Shown: positions 6,865 to 14,502 of the stretch, piece after piece | Layout: each line of letters begins with the position of its first letter | Position numbering within the stretch: position 1 is the first letter of the stretch | Assembly: GCA_009779515.1 (NCBI GenBank) | Contig: WREE01000006.1 | Span: forward strand, 1-23,876 | Source of the DNA: Symbiobacteriaceae bacterium | Lineage (GTDB): Bacteria > Bacillota > JAAYKD01 > WRDA01 | Length of the DNA: 23,876 nucleotides | Direction of reading: 5' to 3' | Position numbers and translations under genes: made by a program | Notes under the pieces: model-generated | Database searches by the model: none | What the model saw: the letters and a program-made list of their open reading frames with translations, nothing else | What the model was told of the DNA's origin: nothing

Positions 6865-8046
6865 TTAGCTCTTATCGTAAACTGTTTTGCCGCCGTAGAG
6901 CACCAGTTTTACTGCCTCCAGGGCTTGGGGATCCTGTAAAGGGTTACCTTCCAGTATAACCAAATCTGCCTGTTTCCCCGGGGCGATTTCGCCAATGCTG
7001 TTGTCTAACCCCAAAACTTCGGCGCCGGTTTTGGTAGCAGCCTGGATAACCTCCAACATGGGCATACCGTAAGCGGCAAAATATTGCATTTCGGCAGCTA
7101 CGGGGGTAACTTCCCTGCCGGCATAGACTACATCGGTACCGGTGACAATTTTAACCCCGGTTTCATAGAGGGCTTGGAAGTTATCCCGATATGTTTGGGT
7201 CGCTCTGGCGAAATAGCTGCTGTGTTCGGAAAAGCCGGTGGTCACTCCCTGCTCTTGCAGGCTCTGTTGAATACGCCGGTGAGTCCAGCTGTAAGCTACA
7301 ATAGTGGGAACCCAGACTAAACCTTTGGCTTGCATGGTGCGAGCTTGCTCCACGGTAAGCCAGGTACCGTGTTCGATGGTGTCAAAACCGGCATCGATAC
7401 ACATCTGGATGGAAGGTTGGGTGCCAGCATGAACTGCTACTTTTTTGCCCAGTCGGTGGCATTCATCCACCGCAGCATCCAGCTCCTCCTGGGTATACTC
7501 TGGATGATCGCTACGGTGGCTGGCCATTAGTTTCAACCAATCGGCACCTCTTTTGATGGCATCCCTGATAGCGGAGCGCACTTGCCAGGGACCGTTGACT
7601 TCCACACTGTGGCTCCAGCCGTGACCGCCGGTAAAGCAGAGAGCAGTATCGGTGTGAATGATGCGGGGAATGTTGATAAACCCTGCTTGAGCCGCTTGCT
7701 GCATGGCAGCGCAAAGGTTCTTTTTCGAAGAGACATCCCGCATGGTGGTAACACCTTGGGCAAAAGCTTGCTGGGCATAGGCGGCGGAGTAGTAGGCCAG
7801 CATAAAGTCGTTATAGCTAGCGGTAGCCGGGGAGTCCCACACATAGCCTATATGGACATGCATATCAATGAAACCAGGTAGCAAGGTACAGCCGGGATAG
7901 GACTTGACCTCTGCCTGGGGATATTTAGCCTGCAAGGTTGCCGGCTCCCCTATTTCGCTAATTTTGCCTTCAGCTATGTAGACTGCCTGGTTCGTTAACA
8001 CTGTTTTGCCATCCCCAGTAATCAGACGGTCGCTCATAATAATCAT
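6865..8046 (-). CDS. Metal-dependent amidohydrolase (imidazolonepropionase/prolidase-like)
   Basis: A 393-residue cytosolic amidohydrolase-superfamily enzyme with a TIM-barrel metal site. Visible ligands are the strand-1 HxH in GFIDMHVHIGY, the carboxylatable lysine in GADWLKLMASH, the histidines in KVAVHAGT and FDTIEHGT, and the aspartate in VTGTDVVY. Flanking beta-sandwich segments are present: N-terminal ADRLITGDGKTVL-like and C-terminal IAPGKQADLVILEGNPL. Relatives hydrolyse cyclic amides or Xaa-Pro and other dipeptides, but the true substrate cannot be read from sequence. The ATG at 8046 is chosen because AGGGAGGT lies 7 nt upstream; an in-frame longer version from 8103 would add 19 residues without a ribosome site and lies outside the family's normal start. 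It is divergent from the SPFH gene. Confidence 0.92.
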   Translation of the reverse strand: MIIMSDRLITGDGKTVLTNQAVYIAEGKISEIGEPATLQAKYPQAEVKSYPGCTLLPGFIDMHVHIGYVWDSPATASYNDFMLAYYSAAYAQQAFAQGVTTMRDVSSKKNLCAAMQQAAQAGFINIPRIIHTDTALCFTGGHGWSHSVEVNGPWQVRSAIRDAIKRGADWLKLMASHRSDHPEYTQEELDAAVDECHRLGKKVAVHAGTQPSIQMCIDAGFDTIEHGTWLTVEQARTMQAKGLVWVPTIVAYSWTHRRIQQSLQEQGVTTGFSEHSSYFARATQTYRDNFQALYETGVKIVTGTDVVYAGREVTPVAAEMQYFAAYGMPMLEVIQAATKTGAEVLGLDNSIGEIAPGKQADLVILEGNPLQDPQALEAVKLVLYGGKTVYDKS

Positions 8047-8118
8047 GCTTATACCTCCCTTTTTTCTTACAGCGGAATAATGAGAAAATAGTCTGTTAGC
8101 CAAACCTCTTTCAGGTAT

Positions 8119-8155
8119 TTCGGGTGGGTGGAAAAGGAATCCTTTGTCAGTTTTT
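8119..8155 (+). repeat. 37-bp dispersed intergenic repeat, copy 2
   Basis: Partner of 6203-6239 (30 of 37 identical, same orientation). It contains TTTGTCAGT (8143-8151), a 7/9 match to the 0A box, but the second tandem box present in copy 1 is replaced by a pyrimidine run. Confidence 0.6.
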
Positions 8156-8199
8156 CCTTTTCCTAAGCCATAAGCTCATTTAAGCAGGATTTTTCTTCC

Positions 8200-8228
8200 T
8201 AGACAACGAAGCTAACCTGGGGTAAATT
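8200..8228 (+). promoter_or_regulatory. Candidate sigma-A promoter for the SPFH-led operon
   Basis: TAGACA (8200-8205, 5/6 to TTGACA) and TAAATT (8223-8228, 4/6 to TATAAT) are 17 bp apart and end 21 bp before the SPFH start codon. This would give a very short leader and could drive the long rightward gene cluster. Based on consensus matching only. Confidence 0.4.
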
Positions 8229-8249
8229 TAGAAAAGGTAGGAGAAATAA

Positions 8250-9371
8250 ATGAGTGGAATTATCAACCGGGTTCTGGGGCAGTTTATTAATGTCATCGAG
8301 TGGTCTACACCGGACAAGGAAACCTTAGTCTACCGCTTTGATACCCAAGGCCGAGAAATTATGATGGGAGCTCAACTTACTGTTCGCGAAACCCAAGTGG
8401 CTATTTTTATCAACGAAGGACAGTTGGCGGATCTCTTTCCTCCCGGTCGTTACGATTTGAACACCGAAAATATGCCGGTGCTTACCCTGCTTAAAAGTTG
8501 GAAGTATGGTTTTAACTCACCTTTTAAAGCCGAGGTCTATTTTGTTAACACCATGCAGTTTACCGACCGCAAATGGGGTACTTCTAATCCGGTGATGATG
8601 CGAGATGCCGACTTTGGTATGCTGCGCCTCAGAGCTTTTGGTGGCTACGCCTTTCGGGTCAACGATCCGGTGAAGTTTGTCTCCGAAGTTATTGGAACCA
8701 ATGGCTTGTACAAGGTATCCGATATCGATGACTACCTGCGTAACCATGCCGTCTCCGCTGTTTCTGAAGCTATTGCCAAAGCGCAAATTCCTGCTTTAGA
8801 TATCGCTATGCATTATAGTGAAATAGGAGAAGCCACCAAGGGTGTGCTTTCGTCCCAAATTGCCGATATTGGGTTAACCTTTACCAACTTTTTTATTGAA
8901 AATATTTCCCTGCCCCCCGAGGTAGAAAAGGCTATGGATACCCGAACCTCCATGGGAGTAATGGGAGACCTTAACCGCTATACCCAGTTTAGAGCTGCCG
9001 AGGCTATTGGGGAAGCAGCTAAAAACCCTGGCGGCGGAGCTGCTCTGGGAGTTACTATGGGAGCAGGGCAAGTTATGGGTCAGGTTATGGCACAAGCTAT
9101 GTCAGCTAGCGCCACAGCTCCGACGGCGCCCGCTACCACACCAACCCCGACGGTGCCCGCTACCATACCAACTCCGGCAGCGCCCACTGCCGGTTTATCC
9201 ACCGCGCCACCCTTGGTAACTTGCCCCCATTGTGGCAAACAGGTAACCGAGGGAAAGTTCTGTATGGAGTGTGGTAACCCTCTCCCGGCAGCGGTTCCTA
9301 CCTGCGCCCACTGCGGCACCGTGGCTACCCCCGGCGCGAAGTTCTGCCCCGAGTGCGGCAAACCGCTGTAA
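8250..9371 (+). CDS. YdjI-like SPFH-domain protein with C-terminal double zinc ribbon
   Basis: A 373-residue protein. Residues ~1-250 resemble the SPFH/virion-core-like family that includes Bacillus YdjI: early segments VIEWSTPDKETLVYRF and ETQVAIFINEGQ, then GRYDLNTENMPVL and LRAFGGYAFRV. A Gly/Ala/Met-rich helix (~250-285) and a Pro/Thr/Ala linker with 27-bp repeats follow. The C-terminus carries two CxxC...CxxC zinc ribbons (CPHCGK...CMECG and CAHCGT...CPECG). Known relatives associate with membranes and PspA-type envelope stress systems; there is no transmembrane helix here, so attachment would be peripheral. No pspA homologue is adjacent. ATG 8250 has AGGAG 6 nt upstream. It is the first gene of the rightward cluster and its stop lies 5 nt before the MurE-like start, suggesting coupled translation. 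Confidence 0.85.
   Translation: MSGIINRVLGQFINVIEWSTPDKETLVYRFDTQGREIMMGAQLTVRETQVAIFINEGQLADLFPPGRYDLNTENMPVLTLLKSWKYGFNSPFKAEVYFVNTMQFTDRKWGTSNPVMMRDADFGMLRLRAFGGYAFRVNDPVKFVSEVIGTNGLYKVSDIDDYLRNHAVSAVSEAIAKAQIPALDIAMHYSEIGEATKGVLSSQIADIGLTFTNFFIENISLPPEVEKAMDTRTSMGVMGDLNRYTQFRAAEAIGEAAKNPGGGAALGVTMGAGQVMGQVMAQAMSASATAPTAPATTPTPTVPATIPTPAAPTAGLSTAPPLVTCPHCGKQVTEGKFCMECGNPLPAAVPTCAHCGTVATPGAKFCPECGKPL
9120..9200 (+). repeat. 27-bp tandem repeat encoding a Pro/Thr linker
   Basis: Two close copies (9120-9146 and 9147-9173, differing at 3 positions) and a diverged third (9174-9200) encode nine-residue units PTAPATTPT, PTVPATIPT and PAAPTAGLS. They form the flexible linker between the SPFH domain and zinc ribbons, and copy number may vary between strains. 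Confidence 0.8.
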
Positions 9372-9376
9372 CCTCC

Positions 9377-10858
9377 ATGTTGCTCCAGGATTTGGCAGCT
9401 CTGCTGCCGGCAGCACGGATTCTAGGAGCTGCCGATACACTTATTACCAGTATCACCCAAGATTCGCGCCAGGTGCAGCAGGGTGCTTTGTTTGTAGCAG
9501 TCGTGGGGTATGAAACTGATGGACACAGGTATATCGCCGATGCTGTCAGCCGAGGAGCGGCTGCGGTGATGGTGGAACATCCGGTGGTAACTTCGGTGCC
9601 CCAACTGGTAGTGCGTCACACCCAGCCTTTGATAGGTCATTTAGCGGCGGCGATGTATGGCTACCCTTCCGAACACATCCATATTACCGCCGTGACAGGA
9701 ACCAAGGGGAAAACCAGCACCTGTTTACTGCTAGATCACCTCCTACGCTGCTTAGGATATCAATCGGCTTTACTTGGCTCTTTGGGGGGACGTATTGCCG
9801 GTAAGGTGCTGCCTGCTACTCTTACCACCCGCCCTCCCTGTGAACTACAAGAGCTGCTGCATCAGGCTCTGACCGTAGGGGAGCGCCATTTAGTGATGGA
9901 GGTTGGCTCCCACTCTTTAGTCCAAAAGAGAATGGCAGGGATCAGCTTCGATACCGTTATTTTTACCAACTTAGCTCACGAACATTTAGATTACCATGGT
10001 ACCATGGAGCGCTACCTCGATGCCAAAGCCCAGCTCTTTTCCTGGTTGGGTTCGTCACAGAGTGCGCACCCGGTGAAAGGTCGCAAAGTGGCTGTTCTCA
10101 ACCAGGAAGATGCTTCCAGTAGCATCATTGCCGAACGGATAGCCGTTCCTTTCATGACCTATGGCATAACTCCCGAGGCAGACTTGTGGGCAGATACCTT
10201 GCTTATTACTCAGGGGGGGAGCCGTTTTACCCTTCATTGGGAGGAAAGCTCATGGGATGCTTACCTCCCTTTACTGGGCCGCTTTAATGTGCAAAACGCT
10301 CTGGCTGCCTTGAGTGGGGGGTTAGTCTTAGGGCTGCCTTTGTCTGCCATGGTGGAAGCTTTGCCGAGCTTTGCTGGGGTTTCGGGACGTTTTGAACCGA
10401 TCGATAGGGGTCAACCATTCCAGGTAATTGTCGATTATGCTCACACCGAAGACAGCTTACGCCTGTTGTTGCAACTGGCTCGCGAGGTAACCAAGGGGCG
10501 AATTATTCTCGTCTTTGGTTGTACCGGTGACCGAGATCGCAGTAAACGAGCTCCTATGGGAGCGGTGGCAACGGCGCTGGCCGATAAAGTTATTCTATCT
10601 TCCGATGATCCCCACAAGGAAGACCCCGAGGCGATTATTGCCGAAATAGTGCAGGGTATTCCTGCTAACCAAAGGAACTGGTCTTCCCAGGCCGACCGAA
10701 CCCTGGCTGTAAGGGAAGCCATTACTTTGGCGCAGGCGGGAGATATGGTTATCCTGGCAGGCAAAGGCCATGAACAAGTTATGATCTTCGGGGATTACTC
10801 AGTACCTTACAGCGATCAGGAAACCGCTCGCCAAGCCTTGCGTAACATGGGGTACTAG
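9377..10858 (+). CDS. MurE-like Mur ligase (UDP-MurNAc-tripeptide synthetase family)
   Basis: A 493-residue Mur ligase with the three-domain MurE layout: N-terminal UDP-binding domain (SITQDSRQVQQGALFVAV), central ATPase with P-loop TGTKGKTS (107-114), EVGSHSL, NLAHEHLDYHGTMERY and the carbamylated-lysine site at K217 (YLDAKAQLF), and a C-terminal domain (VDYAHTEDSLR, FGCTGDRDRSKR, GKGHE). It would add the third amino acid to UDP-MurNAc-dipeptide. The P-loop has Lys where TGTNGKT has Asn, and the specificity motif that is DNPR in diaminopimelate-adding MurE reads DDPH (410-413), so the added residue is uncertain; it may be a paralogue with another role. It lies outside any mur/fts cluster. 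No Shine-Dalgarno precedes ATG 9377; restarting after the SPFH stop is likely. An in-frame GTG at 9353 is an alternative start. Confidence 0.85.
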   Translation: MLLQDLAALLPAARILGAADTLITSITQDSRQVQQGALFVAVVGYETDGHRYIADAVSRGAAAVMVEHPVVTSVPQLVVRHTQPLIGHLAAAMYGYPSEHIHITAVTGTKGKTSTCLLLDHLLRCLGYQSALLGSLGGRIAGKVLPATLTTRPPCELQELLHQALTVGERHLVMEVGSHSLVQKRMAGISFDTVIFTNLAHEHLDYHGTMERYLDAKAQLFSWLGSSQSAHPVKGRKVAVLNQEDASSSIIAERIAVPFMTYGITPEADLWADTLLITQGGSRFTLHWEESSWDAYLPLLGRFNVQNALAALSGGLVLGLPLSAMVEALPSFAGVSGRFEPIDRGQPFQVIVDYAHTEDSLRLLLQLAREVTKGRIILVFGCTGDRDRSKRAPMGAVATALADKVILSSDDPHKEDPEAIIAEIVQGIPANQRNWSSQADRTLAVREAITLAQAGDMVILAGKGHEQVMIFGDYSVPYSDQETARQALRNMGY

Positions 10859-10879
10859 TGTTTGGGAAAGGAGTTCGCC

Positions 10880-11218
10880 ATGTCTACATGTCTTTTTTGC
10901 CGCATCATCGCCAAGGAGCTACCGGCAACTGTCTTTTACGAAGACGAAAATTGGTTAGTTATCGCGGATATCAACCCCCAGGCGCCTTGGCATCTGTTAT
11001 TTATATCTAAAGAGCATATCCCTTCTTTCCAAGAGCTTACCCCCCGGCATAGCCACTTGCTCGCCAACTTAGTTGAGGTGGTGCATCAGGTCACTGTCCG
11101 GGAAGGGATCTCCAGTTATCGTCTGATCAACAATGTAGGGGTCGATGCCGGACAGTCCGTTCCCCACTTCCACTGGCACCTACTGGCAGGGAAAGAGCTT
11201 GATGACTTCCTGGCGTAG
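10880..11218 (+). CDS. HIT family nucleotide hydrolase (Hint-like)
   Basis: A 112-residue histidine-triad protein. It has the N-terminal CLFCRIIAKELPA segment (two cysteines of the usual zinc-binding C-x2-C), the IADINPQAPWH region and the triad HFHWHLL (H-x-H-x-H-x-x) near the end, so the catalytic histidines are intact. Family members hydrolyse purine nucleoside phosphoramidates and aminoacyl-adenylates in the cytosol. The length is standard. ATG 10880 is chosen because AAAGGAG lies 6 nt upstream; a TTG at 10862 would add six residues lying before that site. It sits 21 nt after the MurE-like gene and 24 nt before nusB, so it is probably cotranscribed. Confidence 0.94.
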   Translation: MSTCLFCRIIAKELPATVFYEDENWLVIADINPQAPWHLLFISKEHIPSFQELTPRHSHLLANLVEVVHQVTVREGISSYRLINNVGVDAGQSVPHFHWHLLAGKELDDFLA

Positions 11219-11242
11219 TGCCACGGCTGTAAAGGAGACAAT

Positions 11243-11743
11243 ATGACCTCTCTTACCCCTTATCGGCTCTCGAGACGTTTGGCACGCACCGCTGTGCTTA
11301 AGACGCTCTTTCAACTGGAGTTTCAAGAGGGAGATTGGCTACCCATGTGGGAACTCTCCCTGGAAAATTTGGTGGATGATTGGCAAACAAACTCCTCGGA
11401 GACAGCCGCCGGAACGATGCGTCGAGCCGACATACGTTTAGCTAAAGAGATGATCCAAGGCATTATCAAGCTCCGTCCGGAAATTGACGAAGTATTGGAG
11501 AGCTTTGCTAAAGATTGGTCTCTGGCTCGGATGGGGAGGCTGGAACGCTCCATCTTGCGGTTAACGGCTTACGAGCTCTTCTGGCTTCAGGATATACCGC
11601 CGGAAGCTAGCCTCGATGAGGCAGTGGAGCTTAGCAAGCGTTATTGTGCGGTGGAGGCCTCGCCTTTTATCAACGGTATTTTGGGCAATATTCATCAGCA
11701 TCTGAAAGTTTTGCGCCAAACAGATACGACCCAAGCGCCATGA
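11243..11743 (+). CDS. nusB: Transcription antitermination factor NusB
   Basis: A 166-residue all-helical NusB. Characteristic parts are the N-terminal SRRLARTAVLKTLFQLEF (the arginine-rich RNA-contacting helix), DWSLARMGRLERSILRLTAYEL and the C-terminal SLDEAVELSKRYC...FINGILGNI. With NusE (S10) it binds boxA RNA and prevents premature termination in rRNA operons. It is slightly longer than the typical ~140 residues because of an N-terminal lead and a loop around residues 45-60. ATG 11243 follows AAAGGAG by 5 nt. Its TGA overlaps the next gene's ATG (ATGA), indicating translational coupling. Confidence 0.95.
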   Translation: MTSLTPYRLSRRLARTAVLKTLFQLEFQEGDWLPMWELSLENLVDDWQTNSSETAAGTMRRADIRLAKEMIQGIIKLRPEIDEVLESFAKDWSLARMGRLERSILRLTAYELFWLQDIPPEASLDEAVELSKRYCAVEASPFINGILGNIHQHLKVLRQTDTTQAP

Positions 11744-12891
11744 AATCCGGCTGGCTTTTGGCATGTGATAGTAGCGCCTACACCAGTTCCTGGGCGGCGG
11801 TTTATGCTCTGATAGATGGGGGCTACCCGCCCCCAAACCCCAGACTCCCACCCCACGAACATGTGCGCGGGGACCCCGAGTCCAATAGGCAAAGCTTGTA
11901 TACAGCTTCAGAAGCTCCGCTTCTGCGCCACAGTTCCTGTTGCGGAGTAGAAGCCCGTTTCTATCATAGCATGGGTGAACGCAGTTCATGGGCTTCTACT
12001 CGAGATACTCTTATCCACGAAGTGCGGCAGCTCCTACCGGTGGAGCTAGGCGAACTCGGTTTGCGGCAGTCGGAAGCTCTCTTTTGGCATCTCAAGCAGC
12101 TGCCGGTTTTGCTGCAGCAGTTACAACGTCCTTCGTACCCTCCCTTGGCAGTGGCTGCCAGCAGTAAGCCGCGACCTGCCGCAGATTCCTATATGCCGGT
12201 TTTTATTGCCGGTGCCAAGCTAGCCGAGGCCCTAGCTGTGGCTTGGGGTGTTCCTTTTTTTTCTTTCTCCCACCAGGAAGGGCATATCATGGCAGGAGTT
12301 GTCTCAGCAGGAGGTCCTACAGAACCATCTTTTTTAGCCTTGCACCTTTCCGGTGGCACCACCGAACTGCTGAAAGTTACCCGCACAGCTACCGGTTTTA
12401 ACGAAGAACTCCTAGGAGGCTCTTTAGACCTTCATGTGGGGCAGCTGGTAGACAGAGTAGGAGTAGCTTTAGGGCTCCCTTTTCCAGCTGGTCCTCACTT
12501 GGAGCAGCTGGCAAGGGAAGCGCCAACTCCTGATGCCTCCAGCTCCTGGGCATTACCTTCGTATTGTCAGAATATGCAAGTTAGTTTCTCCGGAGCTGAG
12601 GCTGCCGCTAAGCGCGCCCTAGCTTTGGGGGTTCCTCCGGCAGTCATCTGCCGAGGAGTGGAGCGGTGTATCGCCGCTACCTTAGAAAAACTACTGCGCC
12701 AGGGTGCCGCTGTCACAGGTTTACATAACTTTCTTCTGGTTGGGGGGGTAGCCTCCAACCTTTACCTTCGCCAGCGTTTGGAGCATAGGCTAAAAGGGAG
12801 AGCCACCCTGTGGTTTGCCGAACCGAAACTCTGCAGTGATAATGCCGTGGGCATCGCTTGGCTGGGACTGCAGCAATGGAGGACGAGTTAA
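11740..12891 (+). CDS. Kae1/TsaD-like (peptidase M22-fold) protein with in-frame palindromic insertion
   Basis: A 383-residue ASKHA-fold protein related to TsaD/Kae1, of the shorter paralogue type found between nusB and xseA in some Clostridia. Visible motifs: LLACDSSAYTSSWAAV (beta strands 1-2, residues 6-21), GLRQSEALFWHLKQLP (107-122), the metal-site-like SHQEGH (H178 and H182), LHLSGGTTELL, GLPFPAGPHLEQLA, SFSGAEAA, LLVGGVASN and SDNAVGIA. The family's threonylcarbamoyl-transfer chemistry is plausible but unproven for this paralogue. Between residues ~23 and ~88, where relatives have a short beta turn, lies about 60 residues of low-complexity Pro/Ser/Arg sequence encoded by the palindromic repeat at 11807-12001; the reading frame stays open. 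The start overlaps the nusB stop (ATGA) and the stop overlaps the xseA start (TAATG). Whether the protein still folds is unknown. Confidence 0.87.
   Translation: MKSGWLLACDSSAYTSSWAAVYALIDGGYPPPNPRLPPHEHVRGDPESNRQSLYTASEAPLLRHSSCCGVEARFYHSMGERSSWASTRDTLIHEVRQLLPVELGELGLRQSEALFWHLKQLPVLLQQLQRPSYPPLAVAASSKPRPAADSYMPVFIAGAKLAEALAVAWGVPFFSFSHQEGHIMAGVVSAGGPTEPSFLALHLSGGTTELLKVTRTATGFNEELLGGSLDLHVGQLVDRVGVALGLPFPAGPHLEQLAREAPTPDASSSWALPSYCQNMQVSFSGAEAAAKRALALGVPPAVICRGVERCIAATLEKLLRQGAAVTGLHNFLLVGGVASNLYLRQRLEHRLKGRATLWFAEPKLCSDNAVGIAWLGLQQWRTS
11807..12001 (+). repeat. Composite palindromic repeat element, protein-coding copy
   Basis: 195 bp (65 codons) built as a chain of hairpins: GGGGGC/GCCCCC (818-823 with 829-834 of 11xxx), GACTC/GAGTC (11843-11847 and 11878-11882) around CCCC/GGGG, AAGC/GCTT around TGTATACA, CAGAAGC/GCTTCTG (11909-11925, 3-nt loop), CGCcACAG/CTGTtGCG, and finally a perfect 12-bp stem GAGTAGAAGCCC/GGGCTTCTACTC (11945-11956 with 11990-12001). 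Its first 35 nt match the reverse complement of 14591-14625 at 33 of 35 positions, and GGAGTAGAAGCCC (13 nt) is identical to the complement of 14507-14519. It lies inside the Kae1/TsaD-like gene and contains no stop codon in that frame. Confidence 0.88.
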
Positions 12892-14249
12892 TGGATCGCA
12901 AGGTGTACCAGGTAAGCGAACTGAACAGCATAGTCAAAGGGCTACTGGAAGAGAGCTATCTGTTAAGGGACTTCTGGCTTGAAGGAGAAATTTCCAACCT
13001 GCGTATCCAGAGTTCGGGGCAAATTTATTTTTCCCTAAAAGACGAACAATCCCAGGTACGAGGGGTAATGTTTGCTGGACGCGCTAAACAGTTGCGCTTT
13101 AGACCTCAGGATGAGCAAAAGGTTCTGGTTAACGCCTCAGTCTCTTTATATGAAAGGGACGGTCAGTTTCAACTTCTTATCTCGGCTATGGAGCCGCTGG
13201 GAGTAGGAGCGTTGGCTTTAGCTTTGGAGCAGCTCAAGCAACGCCTGGCTGGGGAAGGGCTTTTCGATGAAAGGCGCAAGCGCCCCCTCCCCTTGGCTCC
13301 CCGAGTGGTGGGTATTGTTACCTCCCCCAGTGGTGCTGCTTTAAGGGATATGATCCACGTCTTGCGCCGCCGCTATCCCCAGGTGAGTGTTATTTTAGCA
13401 CCCAGTTTGGTGCAAGGAGAAGGTGCAGGGGAGCAGTTGGTAGCAGCTCTGCAGCTCCTCAACCAACTCCCCCAGGTGGAGGTTATCATTATCGGGCGGG
13501 GGGGAGGCTCCCTGGAGGATCTCTGGTGTTTTAACGAAGAAGAAGTTATCCGAGCTATCGCGGCTTCTCGGCTACCCGTGATCTCAGCTGTAGGACACGA
13601 AACCGATTTCACTCTCGCCGATTTAGCTGCCGATTTGCGTGCCCCCACCCCTTCAGCCGCTGCCGAACTGGTGGTGCCTGAGGTAGCTTTGTGGCAGTAC
13701 GACTTAAGTCAGCGCCAGGAACGCCTTGCTCTACTCTGTCAGCAACGGTTGCGACGAGAGCAGGAGCATCTGGCAAGTCAACAGTCTCGTTTAGATCCTG
13801 CTCGTTTACTCAAGTGGGTCAGGGAAAGGCGGGGTTGGCTGGCAGAGTATGAAGAACGCCTGGCAGTTAGCTCCAAGCAGCAACTTGCTCAGGAACGGCG
13901 TCAGCTTGCCGCTTCTCTAGAGCGCCTGATGGAAGCTCGCTCTCTCTTGAACTGGGTGCCACCGCGGCGACAAAGCTTGGCAGCTTCGTACAAGCAGTTA
14001 GAAACTTTAGTTCGGCACCGTTTCGCCCTGGCTCAGGCGCACTTAGGGGGGCAAGCGCAAATGCTACAACTGCTCTCTCCCTTGCAGCTTTTAGGACGCG
14101 GTTATGCCACTTTACGTAATCATCAAGGGGAAATTTTAACCTCCGTAGCCAATATACGCACGGGGGACGATATAGAGATGGAATTAAAAGACGGTATTAT
14201 CGAAGCCAGAGTTATTCAGGTAGTGGGTAAGGAGGTTCGGCATGACTAA
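12891..14249 (+). CDS. xseA: Exodeoxyribonuclease VII large subunit
   Basis: A 452-residue catalytic subunit of exonuclease VII, which cuts single-stranded DNA into short oligonucleotides in both directions during repair. The N-terminal ~100 residues form the OB-fold (FWLEGEISNLRIQSSGQIYFSLKD). The nuclease core contains RVVGIVTSPSGAALRDMIHV, IIIGRGGGSLEDLWCFNEE and SAVGHETDFTLADLAADLR-AP, all family signatures. A long Gln/Arg/Leu-rich coiled coil (about residues 265-390) for binding XseB follows, and the end (LLGRGYATL...GDDIEMELKDG) is conserved. ATG 12891 is chosen because GGAGGA is 7 nt upstream and it overlaps the preceding TAA; in-frame upstream starts lack a site. It overlaps xseB by 8 nt, so the two subunits are translated together. 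Confidence 0.96.
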   Translation: MDRKVYQVSELNSIVKGLLEESYLLRDFWLEGEISNLRIQSSGQIYFSLKDEQSQVRGVMFAGRAKQLRFRPQDEQKVLVNASVSLYERDGQFQLLISAMEPLGVGALALALEQLKQRLAGEGLFDERRKRPLPLAPRVVGIVTSPSGAALRDMIHVLRRRYPQVSVILAPSLVQGEGAGEQLVAALQLLNQLPQVEVIIIGRGGGSLEDLWCFNEEEVIRAIAASRLPVISAVGHETDFTLADLAADLRAPTPSAAAELVVPEVALWQYDLSQRQERLALLCQQRLRREQEHLASQQSRLDPARLLKWVRERRGWLAEYEERLAVSSKQQLAQERRQLAASLERLMEARSLLNWVPPRRQSLAASYKQLETLVRHRFALAQAHLGGQAQMLQLLSPLQLLGRGYATLRNHQGEILTSVANIRTGDDIEMELKDGIIEARVIQVVGKEVRHD

Positions 14250-14502
14250 GCCGGGTAAAGATACCAAAGAGTTGGCTAATCTGACTTTTGAAGAAGCGAT
14301 GCAGCAGGTGGAGCAGTTAGTCCGCTCCCTGGAAAATAATAGCCTTCCTTTAAATGAAACCTTGGCGGCTTTTGAACAAGGGGTGCGCCTGGCGCGCTTT
14401 TGCCAAGATTATCTAGATGCGGCAGAGAAAAAAATTGAGCAAGTTATTGCCTCGGCATACGGCGAGCTGGAGCTTAAGCCTTTAGTCTTGGAGAAAGAGT
14501 AG
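14242..14502 (+). CDS. xseB: Exodeoxyribonuclease VII small subunit
   Basis: An 86-residue XseB of normal length. The conserved LTFEEAMQQVEQLVRSLENN and LPLNETLAAFEQGVRLARFC segments form its two long helices, with CQDYLDAAEKKIEQV after them. Several copies bind the coiled coil of one XseA chain. AAGGAGG is 6 nt before the ATG, within the end of xseA. The TAG stop (14500-14502) lies inside the first hairpin arm of the palindromic element at 14497-14630, so that element may have supplied the last codon and the stop. Confidence 0.95.
   Translation: MTKPGKDTKELANLTFEEAMQQVEQLVRSLENNSLPLNETLAAFEQGVRLARFCQDYLDAAEKKIEQVIASAYGELELKPLVLEKE

Noticed and set aside
9402..9415. 14-bp perfect palindrome TGCTGCCGGCAGCA in the MurE-like gene
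   Set aside because: It lies within codons for LLPAA and is likely due to codon composition; no second copy or promoter context.
11644..11739. Longer start for the Kae1/TsaD-like protein inside nusB
   Set aside because: The ATG at 11740 overlapping the nusB stop fits the family N-terminus; the upstream part is only an alternative frame of nusB.
11561..11989. 142-residue minus-strand open frame across nusB and the repeat element
   Set aside because: It is antisense to recognised genes, and resembles no family; palindromic sequence keeps both strands open.
11807..12001. CRISPR array or transposon with terminal inverted repeats
   Set aside because: Hairpins differ from one another and lack regular repeat-spacer spacing; no transposase is encoded and no target duplication is clear in this copy.
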